NCBI RefSeq assembly: GCF_001280085.1
Contig: NZ_LGED01000269.1
Span: 186,001 to 250,000 of the forward strand
Length of the DNA: 64,000 bases
Direction of reading: 5' to 3'
DNA from: Saccharothrix sp. NRRL B-16348
GTDB taxonomy: Bacteria; Actinomycetota; Actinomycetes; Mycobacteriales; Pseudonocardiaceae
Part shown: positions 37,801 through 47,013 of the stretch, piece by piece
How positions within the stretch are numbered: position 1 is the first letter of the stretch
How the letters are laid out: each line of letters begins with the position of its first letter
Notes under the pieces: generated by a model
Seen by the model: the letters and a program-made list of their open reading frames with translations, nothing else
What the model was told of the DNA's origin: nothing
Databases searched by the model: none
Translations under genes and position numbers: made by a program

Positions 37801-40800
37801 TCACGATTCGGGAAGCGTCCACGTGTCGAAGCGGCGCGGCGGGTCGACGCGCTGGATCGGAGCGGTGGTCTCGTTCTCGGATTCGGGCGGCGGCGTCCCG
37901 ACAGGTGAGATCGGCACGGTGTCCTCGTCGACCTCGACGCGACCGGCGGCTTCGTCCTCGCGCCGGGCGTCCTCGTACGCGACGAGGGCCTCGGCGAGGA
38001 GTTCGGCCAGGCTCAGGTCGCTCTTGTGGCGGCGTGAGGCGCGGGTGGCGCTGGGCGAGTCGGGGGCGGGCGGCGTCGGTTCGACGACGATCGCCGGGAG
38101 GTCGATCGTCCTGCCGCCGACCACGACGGCCGTGACGAAGGGCTCCTTGGTCTCTTCCCCGCCTGTTCCGACGCCGGTTGCGTCGCCTGTCTTGCCGACT
38201 GTCTCGTGGTTCTCGCTGGTCGCGGGCGTGTCGTCGTGCTCGACGTCGGCCGCGCCGAGGAACCCGCTCGGGCTGAACTGCGCCGGCGGCGGCGTCGTGT
38301 CGGGGAACGGGTCGGACGGCACCGGCTCGGGAACCGGGGCCGGCGGCACCTGGTCTGGTTCGGGCACACCGGGCACCTGGTCCGGCTCGGGCTGCGGCGC
38401 GTGCTGCTGTGCAGGCGTCGGTTCGGGTCGCGGCGCAGGTTGCGGCGCGACCTGCGGCACCGGCGTCGGCTCGGGCTCTCGCACGGGCAGCCGGGTCACC
38501 TCAGGCTGCGGCGCGGGCAGTCGGGTCGCCTCGGGCTGCGCCGCGGGCGGTTGGGCGGGCGGTTGGGCGGGCGGTTGCGTCGGTTCGGGCTGGGGCGCGC
38601 GCAACGACTCAGGCTGCTGACGCACAGGCGTCGCCCCAGGCTGCGACACGGGCCACGGCTCGGGCCGCGACACCGGCGTCGCCAAGTCCTCCGCGACCGA
38701 AACCACGTCCATCGGCGGAAAGACCGGCCGCACCTCGACCTTCGCCCCCTCCGCCTCCGACTTGTCCGCCTTCGACTCCTCCGCCTTCAGCTCGTCGACC
38801 GTCGGCTCCTCCGCCTTCACGACCTGCTCCGGCACCGAGGGCGACGCCGACATCGCGAAGTCGGGCACGGGCGGCAGCGGGTAGTCGGGCGGGTCGGGCA
38901 CCCGGGCGGTGGGGATGAGCGGCCCCTTCACGAAGGCCGCGCCGAGCCCGACCGGCGGCACGTCGTCGCGCACGGCCGGCTGCACCATCGTCGGTGAGTC
39001 GAACATGTCCACGGGCGGCGGCGGTGCTTCACCACGCAGCCGCGGCGGCGGTTCGACCCGCCACTGCACCTGCTCGGGTTCGGCCTGTCGCGTGGGCTCG
39101 GGCTCGGACACGGTGGCCTCCTCGTCAGCGTCGGGAGCACGCCGCCGACCACCGGCACGCTGCGGGTCGAGCAACCCGGCGGCCTTCAGCGTGTCCAACA
39201 CACTCGGGTCGGCGTCACCAGAAGCCCGCTCCCCCTCTTCCTCAGCGGCCTCACGAGCAGCCCGCCGCCGACCACTGCGCACCGCGCCCGCGGCGGCGAT
39301 CAACCCAGCCGCCGACACACTCCGCTCGCCACCCTCGTGCCCAGCGCCAGAGGAAGCCTCGGCACTACCGCCCTCACCAACCACCGCCCTGGCACCACTG
39401 CTCTCACCGACTACAGCCCCGGCGCTACCGCTCTCACCAACCGCAGCCCCAGCACCACTGCTATCGCCGACCGCAGCCGCGGCACTACCGCCGTCACCAA
39501 CTTCGGGCTGCACGATGCCGAACCCACCCCCACCGAGCCCAGCACCACCGACCGGCCGCCGAACACCGGTCTCACCAACACCCTGCCGCGCCCCGGCCAC
39601 ACCACTTCCCGCCGATGCCCCAACCCCACCCGACCGACCGGGGAGCCCTGCGACACCCGCACCGCCAACACGGCCTTCGCCAGAACCATCCGACGCGCCA
39701 CCAACCCCAGCACCAGCAACCCCAGCACCACCAACCCCGCTACCGGCCGAAGCCGCGGCATCGCCTGTCCTCGCCTCGCCGACCCCTGCACCGCGCGCAT
39801 GAATGCCCGCCGCCTCAGCACCCGCAGCCGCGGCCGCACCCGCGCCAACACCACTTGCGTGACTTCCCGCCGACGCGCCGCCAACTCCGACGCCGCCGGA
39901 CATCGCCTGCCCAGACCCCATGCCACCCACACGGCTCGCGGCCGAGGCGCCACCAAACCCGGCACCACCGGACATCGCCTGGCCAGTCCCCATGCCGCCC
40001 GCGTGGCTTGCGGCCGACGCGGCAGCGGGCGTGGTGCCGTGCGCGGCGCTGGCGCCCCTCGGTTCACCGGTCCCCGTGCCGTACGCATGGCTGCCCGCCG
40101 GTGCGTCGCCACTCCCGCCGGTGCGCACGGCGTCACTCGCGCGTGCACCGCCCGCATGAGTTCCCGCCGGTGCACTGCCCGAGGTGCTGCCCTGTCCGGC
40201 ACCGCTGGACACAGGCCAGCCGGTTCCCGCCGTGCCGGTGCTGGTCGGTGTGCTGACCGAGGCGTCGCCGAGGCCCGCACGACCCGTCCCACCTGCGTTG
40301 CCTGCGGAGGCACCGGGCGGTGCGGTGGGTGAGAGGGGTGCGCCGGCCGGATGGCTTGGGGGGAGGGTCGGGGTCGGGATGCCCGTGGGAGGGGTGTGGG
40401 TCGGCTTGGCTTGGCCGCTTCTCGCGTGTTCCGGGCGGCCCTGGGTGGGAGGTGGTTGGGTTTCCGGTTCCGGCGCACGGCGGCGGCCTCCCGGTTGGGG
40501 GTCGTCGCCTTCCGCCTCACCGAACGGTTGGACCAGGCGCCAGCGGTCGGCGGCGTGGGCCCTTGCGGCTGAGATGCCTTCCACCGTCATGTCTTCGGCA
40601 GCACGGCGGGAGCGCTTGACCCGGACGCCCTCGTTGCGGTGCATCTGGACCGGACGCCACTGGCGCAGTTGTTGCTTGGCCTCGGTGGCGAGGTCGGGGT
40701 CGGTGGGTGGCATCGCGGCCGGCGTTCCGGTGCGGAGCAGGGCGGCCAGTTCGTCGTGCAGGCCGCCTGCCGGCTTGCGGTGGACGCCGGAGAACTCGGC

Positions 40801-41844
40801 GGCGAGTCTGGCGCGCACGGCGTAGACCGCTCTGGCACGCCGGCGTTCGGCGGCGTGCGCGGAGCGGAGGTTGGCCAGTGCCTCGGCCAGGTCGCCGGCG
40901 ACCTCGTGGACGTGTGCCAGCGCCAGGAGGCTTTCCGCCAGCAGGGTGTCCAACTGGTGTCGCTCGGCGCTGTCGGCGGCGTCGCGGAGCAGGTCGCGGG
41001 CCTGGTCCACGCGGCCGGCGGGCAGGTGGACCCTGGTGGCCAGCGCCAGCCGGAGCCAGCCGGTGGTGGAAGCGGACGGCGCGCGCACCGGGCGTTCCAG
41101 GAGCGGGGTGCCGATCTCGGAGGCCTCGCCCGGCTTGTTCAGGTCCATCAGGGCGCACACCAGCTCGACCGTGAGCCGGCCCCGGACCTGGCCGTTGTCG
41201 GACTCGGCCTCCTTGAGCCGGTCCAGCACGGCCAGGCCGTCGCGTGCCGCCGCGACCGCCGCAGGCAGGTCGCCCCACCGGCGGTGCTGGCCCGCGGCGG
41301 ACGCGCGGAGCAGACCGCGGTGCAGCAGCGTCGTGTCGTGGTCCAGCAGCGGATCCGCCTGGTAGAGGCGGTCCGCTTCGTCCAACGCCTGGGCCAGTGC
41401 CGCGCCGCGGCCCACCGAGACCAGGCACTCGCTGGCCTGGACGAGGGCCGTGGCCCGCAGACCCGGCGGAACGTCGTCGGCTTCCAGGACCGGGCGGACG
41501 GCGGCGAACCCCGTGAGGGGCGCGCCGACCGACCTGGCGCTGTCGGCCAACTCGACCCGCAGCCGCCAGGCCGTTTCCCGCTCGGACGCGGCCTCGGCCG
41601 CCTTGAGGGCGTCCAACGCCCGGTCCGCGATGCGGACGCCCCGGCCCATCCGGTTGCTCGCGAAGACCACCAGGGCCTCCGCGCGCAACCGGTCGACCTC
41701 GTCACGGCGGGTGGAGGCGAGCGCGACGGCGCGTTCGCCCAGCACCAGAGCAAGCTCCGGTGCCCGCCAACGCAGCCGCCAGGCGGGCACGACCAGCGTG
41801 CTCACCTCGACGTCCGCCTGCTGCGCCTCGCCCCTCGCCGCCAC
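37801..41844 (-). CDS. very large TPR protein with low-complexity tail, unknown function
   Basis: 1347 residues. Residues 1-430 are helical and TPR-like (ALVLGERAVALASTRRDEVD, DQARDLLRDAADSAERHQLD, LALAHVHEVAGDLAEALANL). Residues about 460-880 are Gly/Ala/Ser-rich with degenerate repeats of GGMGTGQAMSGG and GGASAGSHASG type. Residues 880-1240 are Pro/Glu/Gln-rich. A short ordered C-terminus contains SLAELLAEALVAYEDARRED. There is no signal peptide or membrane segment. GTG 41844 starts 18 bases after ettA, so they probably share a transcript. A scaffold or regulatory role is conceivable; nothing proves it. In M. tuberculosis gdh and ettA are adjacent without such a gene. Confidence 0.75.
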   Translation of the reverse strand: MAARGEAQQADVEVSTLVVPAWRLRWRAPELALVLGERAVALASTRRDEVDRLRAEALVVFASNRMGRGVRIADRALDALKAAEAASERETAWRLRVELADSARSVGAPLTGFAAVRPVLEADDVPPGLRATALVQASECLVSVGRGAALAQALDEADRLYQADPLLDHDTTLLHRGLLRASAAGQHRRWGDLPAAVAAARDGLAVLDRLKEAESDNGQVRGRLTVELVCALMDLNKPGEASEIGTPLLERPVRAPSASTTGWLRLALATRVHLPAGRVDQARDLLRDAADSAERHQLDTLLAESLLALAHVHEVAGDLAEALANLRSAHAAERRRARAVYAVRARLAAEFSGVHRKPAGGLHDELAALLRTGTPAAMPPTDPDLATEAKQQLRQWRPVQMHRNEGVRVKRSRRAAEDMTVEGISAARAHAADRWRLVQPFGEAEGDDPQPGGRRRAPEPETQPPPTQGRPEHARSGQAKPTHTPPTGIPTPTLPPSHPAGAPLSPTAPPGASAGNAGGTGRAGLGDASVSTPTSTGTAGTGWPVSSGAGQGSTSGSAPAGTHAGGARASDAVRTGGSGDAPAGSHAYGTGTGEPRGASAAHGTTPAAASAASHAGGMGTGQAMSGGAGFGGASAASRVGGMGSGQAMSGGVGVGGASAGSHASGVGAGAAAAAGAEAAGIHARGAGVGEARTGDAAASAGSGVGGAGVAGAGVGGASDGSGEGRVGGAGVAGLPGRSGGVGASAGSGVAGARQGVGETGVRRPVGGAGLGGGGFGIVQPEVGDGGSAAAAVGDSSGAGAAVGESGSAGAVVGESSGARAVVGEGGSAEASSGAGHEGGERSVSAAGLIAAAGAVRSGRRRAAREAAEEEGERASGDADPSVLDTLKAAGLLDPQRAGGRRRAPDADEEATVSEPEPTRQAEPEQVQWRVEPPPRLRGEAPPPPVDMFDSPTMVQPAVRDDVPPVGLGAAFVKGPLIPTARVPDPPDYPLPPVPDFAMSASPSVPEQVVKAEEPTVDELKAEESKADKSEAEGAKVEVRPVFPPMDVVSVAEDLATPVSRPEPWPVSQPGATPVRQQPESLRAPQPEPTQPPAQPPAQPPAAQPEATRLPAPQPEVTRLPVREPEPTPVPQVAPQPAPRPEPTPAQQHAPQPEPDQVPGVPEPDQVPPAPVPEPVPSDPFPDTTPPPAQFSPSGFLGAADVEHDDTPATSENHETVGKTGDATGVGTGGEETKEPFVTAVVVGGRTIDLPAIVVEPTPPAPDSPSATRASRRHKSDLSLAELLAEALVAYEDARREDEAAGRVEVDEDTVPISPVGTPPPESENETTAPIQRVDPPRRFDTWTLPES

Positions 41845-41862
41845 GATGTAGGTACCCGGCTC

Positions 41863-43539
<1,677 letters not shown>

Positions 43540-43857
43540 GCCCGCGATCGTAGAGCGGTGCCGATCGGGCCCGAACCTCGGACGCCGGCAACGGACGTGG
43601 GCACAACGCAGAGTTAACGCGAACGTGGGTCACCCACAGTCGTAACACGACCGCCGGGCCTGCCTGGCGCGACCCTGCGACCAGCGACTCCGACCCGATG
43701 CGCGAACTCGGTGCGCTGTCAACCCCCGGTGCCTGCGTGCGGATCCGGCCCTGGCGCCGGCCCGACGACCTCCCTCCTCCACGCTCGCAACGGCGACGAC
43801 TGCCCGCGCATTCTCCGCCCCACGACGCCCTGCGGAAGCCCTTGTAGCTCGTTTGGC
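43540..43857. other. gene-free leader between ettA and the SSB-like gene
   Basis: 318 bases without a credible gene; the small frames here lack domains and ribosome-binding sites. GTGGGT-C-ACCCAC at 43625-43637 is a perfect 6+1+6 palindrome about 90 bases before the ettA start, in a locally less GC-rich stretch (GAGTTAACGCGAACG). It may be an operator or leader structure for ettA. Confidence 0.45.
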
Positions 43858-44475
43858 TCAGAACGGCACTTCGGCCACCTCCTTCGGACGCTCCGCCTCG
43901 CCCGTGAGGACCAGCGGCAACTCGTCCGGTTTGCGAGCCCCGCCGTCCGGTTTGCGGTGCGCGCTGTCCGGTTTGCGGGCCCCGCTGTCATCTTTGCGGG
44001 CCGAATCCTCCGGTTTGAGGGCCGAGTCCTCCCGTTTGTGGGCCGAGTCCTCCGGTTTGCGGGGCGCGGCGATCTCGGGCGCTGCCCGCGCCTCGACGGC
44101 GTCCGCCGCGACCCTGGTGCGCGTCGGCGTGGCCGTGCACAGGGCCAGGTTGGGGCCGATCGCGGTGGCCTCGATCTCCACGACCGGCCGGGTCTTGCCC
44201 TCGTACTCCACCTCCCTGATCGTCAACCGGCCGGTGACCACCACCGGGTCGCCCTTGTTCAGCGACGCCTGCGCGTTGTCCGCGAGCATCCGCCAGCACG
44301 ACACCGACAGGAACATCCGCGCGCCGTCCTCCCAGGTGCGCTGCTCCTGGTCCCAGACCCGTTCCGCGGTGAACAGCCGGAACTTCGCCCGGCTGAAGCC
44401 GGTGCCGACCTTGGTGTGGGTGACCGGGCTCGCGACGTTGCCGCAGATGGTGACCTTGGTCTCGTTGTACGCCAT
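43858..44475 (-). CDS. single-stranded DNA-binding protein (Rv2478c-like) with heptad-repeat tail
   Basis: 205 residues. The OB-fold (1-115) has VTICGNVASPVTHTKV, AKFRLFTAERVWD, FLSVSCWRMLADNA and GDPVVVTGRLTIREVEYEG, typical of SSB. Residues about 140-190 are seven imperfect repeats of KPEDSAR type, encoded by a roughly 21-base DNA repeat. The protein ends in AEVPF, which recalls the SSB C-terminal tip that recruits partners. It is a paralogue of the replicative SSB that neighbours rpsF/rpsR elsewhere; in M. tuberculosis Rv2478c sits beside ettA as here. A role in DNA repair or recombination is inferred. Confidence 0.88.
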   Translation of the reverse strand: MAYNETKVTICGNVASPVTHTKVGTGFSRAKFRLFTAERVWDQEQRTWEDGARMFLSVSCWRMLADNAQASLNKGDPVVVTGRLTIREVEYEGKTRPVVEIEATAIGPNLALCTATPTRTRVAADAVEARAAPEIAAPRKPEDSAHKREDSALKPEDSARKDDSGARKPDSAHRKPDGGARKPDELPLVLTGEAERPKEVAEVPF

Positions 44476-44586
44476 GTCCGCCCCCTCGGGATGAGTGCTT
44501 GGGACCAGGTTGCCGGGGTGCGCGGTGGGTGGCGAGGGGCGGTTTCGGATCTGTGGACAACTGGCTGGAGCATGCATAACTGCAAT

Positions 44587-44628
44587 GAGTGAGCGCTCAC
44601 TCGTTGACATGAGTGAGGACTCACTCAT
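44587..44628. promoter_or_regulatory. twin palindromic operators for the TetR regulator
   Basis: Site 1 is GAGTGAGCGCTCACTC (44587-44602), a perfect palindrome. Site 2 is ATGAGTGAG-GA-CTCACTCAT (44609-44628). The half-site GAGTGAG is the same in both and the centres are 24 bases apart. They end 12 bases before the TetR start codon, so binding should repress tetR and the two ABC genes behind it. Confidence 0.85.
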
Positions 44629-44639
44629 ACGCTGGTCCC

Positions 44640-45269
44640 ATGCCCGAGGAGACCACCCAACGCCGTCGGCGCGCGCCCGCGATGAGCCCCGAGGACCGCC
44701 GCGAGGCGATCGTCGCCGCCACCGTCCCGCTGCTCTTCACGCACGGCGCCAACGTGACGACCAGCCAGATCGCCAAGGCGGCCGGCATCGCCGAGGGCAC
44801 CGTCTTCCGGGCGTTCAAGGACAAGCCGGAGCTCATCCGCACGTGCGTGCAGAGCGTCCTGGCGGTCAACTCCGAGCTGGAGCTGATCGAGCAGGCGAGG
44901 CAGGCGAACACCCTCGCCGAACGCCTCTCCTGGGCCATCAGCGCCGTCTCCGGCTACCTGGACCGGATGTGGAAGCTGATCAGCGTGCTCCGCGACTCCG
45001 GCTACGACCCGCACGACGGGCACGACGGGCACGACAAGCAGCGCGAGCACAAGGGACCGCCGGTCGAGATGCAGCGCATCACCGAGCACGTCGCCTCGCT
45101 GTTCGGCCCGGACGACGACCTGCGCGTCGACCCGTCCCTCGCCGCACGGCTGCTGCTCGGGCTCGTGTTCACCAACCGCATGCAGGGCGAGGGCTTCGGC
45201 GACTCCACCGCCGACGCCGACCAGCTCGTCGAACTGTTCCTGCACGGCGTACTGAGGGGGAAGCAGTGA
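44640..45269 (+). CDS. TetR-family repressor of the adjacent ABC exporter
   Basis: 209 residues. The N-terminal HTH is canonical (REAIVAATVPLLFTHGANVT, then IAKAAGIAEGTVFRAFKDKPEL), with a helical ligand-binding domain after it. An unusual His/Asp-rich loop DPHDGHDGHDKQREHKG (about residues 123-139) could bind a metal or be a simple slippage expansion. ATG 44640 lies 12 bases after two matching palindromes. Its stop overlaps the start of the ATPase gene (GTGA), so the three genes form one operon. The inducer is probably the exported compound. Confidence 0.92.
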   Translation: MPEETTQRRRRAPAMSPEDRREAIVAATVPLLFTHGANVTTSQIAKAAGIAEGTVFRAFKDKPELIRTCVQSVLAVNSELELIEQARQANTLAERLSWAISAVSGYLDRMWKLISVLRDSGYDPHDGHDGHDKQREHKGPPVEMQRITEHVASLFGPDDDLRVDPSLAARLLLGLVFTNRMQGEGFGDSTADADQLVELFLHGVLRGKQ

Positions 45270-46195
45270 AGGACCTGATGATCGAAGCAGTCGACGTCGG
45301 CAAGGCGTTCGGCGCGCAGAAAGCCCTGGACGGGGTGAGCGTCGCCGTGCCCAAGGGCACCGTGCTCGGACTCCTCGGCCACAACGGCGCGGGCAAGACG
45401 ACGCTGGTCAACGTGCTCACCACGATGCTCCCGCCGGACTCCGGCCACGCGAAGGTGGCCGGGTTCGACGTGGTCGCGCAGGCGCACCAGGTGCGCAGCC
45501 GGATCGGGCTGACCGGCCAGTTCGCCGCCGTGGACGAGCAGCTGTCCGGCCTGGACAACCTGATCCTGATCGCCCGCCTGCTCGGCGCGACCCCGCGTGA
45601 GGCGAGGGCCAGGGGCAACGAACTGCTGGAGCTGTTCGGGCTGGCGGACGCGGCGAAACGGCCGTCTCGTACCTACTCCGGAGGCATGCGGCGACGCCTC
45701 GACCTGGCCGCGAGCCTCGTCGGCCACCCGGAAGTGATCTTCCTCGACGAGCCGACCACGGGCCTGGACCCGGCCAGCAGGCTCGGCCTGTGGGAGATCG
45801 TGGAAGGCCTGGTCACCGACGGCACCACGGTCCTGCTCACCACCCAGTACCTCGACGAGGCCGACCGCCTGGCCGACTCGATCACGGTCCTCTCGAAGGG
45901 CAAGGTCGTCGCCGCGGGCACCAGCGCCGAGCTGAAGGCCCAAGTCGGCCAACGCACGGTCACCGTGACCCTGGCGGACGCCTCGGACGTCCCCAAGGCC
46001 ACCGGAGCCCTGGAACGGGCGGGCATGCAGCCCGTGGCGGCGGAGAACACGCTGACCGCGCCCGTCACGTCGTCCCGCGAGATCGCCACGGTGGTCCGCG
46101 CGCTGGACGAGGTCGGCCTGGAGGCCACCGAGCTGGCCCTCGGCGAGCCGACCCTGGACGACGTCTACCTCACCCTCGCGCAGCACGCGGCCTGA
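45266..46195 (+). CDS. ABC exporter ATP-binding protein (DrrA type)
   Basis: 309 residues. Walker A GHNGAGKTTLVNVL (about 38), Q-loop in GLTGQFAAVDEQLSG, signature YSGGMRRRLDLAASL, Walker B VIFLDEPTTGLDP, and a C-terminal DrrA extension (about 230-309) with the conserved GEPTLDDVYL. DrrA-type ATPases power export of drugs or lipids with a DrrB partner, here the next gene. GTG 45266 overlaps the tetR stop; ATG 45278 is an alternative. The substrate is unknown; self-resistance or detoxification is likely. Confidence 0.94.
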   Translation: MKDLMIEAVDVGKAFGAQKALDGVSVAVPKGTVLGLLGHNGAGKTTLVNVLTTMLPPDSGHAKVAGFDVVAQAHQVRSRIGLTGQFAAVDEQLSGLDNLILIARLLGATPREARARGNELLELFGLADAAKRPSRTYSGGMRRRLDLAASLVGHPEVIFLDEPTTGLDPASRLGLWEIVEGLVTDGTTVLLTTQYLDEADRLADSITVLSKGKVVAAGTSAELKAQVGQRTVTVTLADASDVPKATGALERAGMQPVAAENTLTAPVTSSREIATVVRALDEVGLEATELALGEPTLDDVYLTLAQHAA

Positions 46196-46209
46196 ACAGG
46201 AGCCATCGG

Positions 46210-47013
46210 ATGACCACCCTCACCGCCGCGCCGCGCTGGCGTGGCACGGACTTCGGCACCCAGGTGCTCGTGCTGACCCAGCGGTCCCTGCGCACGCTGG
46301 TCAGCGACCCGCGCATGATCGTGTTCAGCATCCTCCAACCGCTGATCATGCTCACGCTGTTCAGCCAGATCTTCGCCAGCATCGCCAACACCCCCGGCTT
46401 TCCGCAGGGCGTGGCCTACATCGACTTCCTGATGCCCGCGATCCTGGTCAACACCGCCATGCAGTCCGCGTTGCAGGCGGGCGTCGGCCTGGTCACGGAC
46501 ATGAAGAACGGCGTGCTGGCCCGGTTCCGCTCGCTGCCCATCCGGTCGGGCTCGGTGCTCGTCGCACGCAGCCTGTCCGACCTCGTCCGCACGGCCGCGC
46601 AGCTGCTGCTGATGCTGGTGTTCGCGGTCGTGGTCTTCGGCTACTCCCCAGCCGGCGGCGTGACGGGCACCGTCGCGGCGCTCGCGCTGGCACTGGCGGT
46701 CGGCTGGGGGTTGGGCTGGATCTTCCTGGCGATCGCGGCGTGGCTGCGCAACGCCGAGCTGATGCAGACCGTGGGCTTCCTGGCCATGTTCCCGCTGATG
46801 TTCGCGTCGAGCGCGTACGTGCCGATCAGCGGCCTGCCGAGCTGGCTCCAGGCGGTCGCGAACGTCAACCCGTTGACCTTCGCGGTGGACGCGGCGCGGT
46901 CGTTGGCGCTGGCCCAGCCCGTGACGGGGGTGGTCGGGGCGCTGGTGACCAGTGCCGTCCTGGCCGCCGCGGGCTGGATCGTCGCCGTGAAGGGCTTCCG
47001 CAGGCCGCTCTAA
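46210..47013 (+). CDS. ABC-2 exporter permease (DrrB type)
   Basis: 267 residues with six predicted membrane segments: about 40-60, 78-98, 125-150 (LLLMLVFAVVVFGY), 155-180, 190-210 and 240-262. The ABC-2 hallmarks are SDPRMIVFSILQPLIMLTLF and the late block SSAYVPISGLPSWLQAVANVNPLTFAVDA. It forms the membrane part of the exporter with the ATPase 14 bases upstream. Its TAA stop interleaves with the TAG of the converging CopD-CtaG gene in the four bases CTAA. Confidence 0.93.
   Translation: MTTLTAAPRWRGTDFGTQVLVLTQRSLRTLVSDPRMIVFSILQPLIMLTLFSQIFASIANTPGFPQGVAYIDFLMPAILVNTAMQSALQAGVGLVTDMKNGVLARFRSLPIRSGSVLVARSLSDLVRTAAQLLLMLVFAVVVFGYSPAGGVTGTVAALALALAVGWGLGWIFLAIAAWLRNAELMQTVGFLAMFPLMFASSAYVPISGLPSWLQAVANVNPLTFAVDAARSLALAQPVTGVVGALVTSAVLAAAGWIVAVKGFRRPL

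Noticed and set aside
43719..43991. Small minus-strand gene in the ettA leader
   Set aside because: Arg/Pro-rich with no motif, overlapping the end of the SSB-like gene in another frame.
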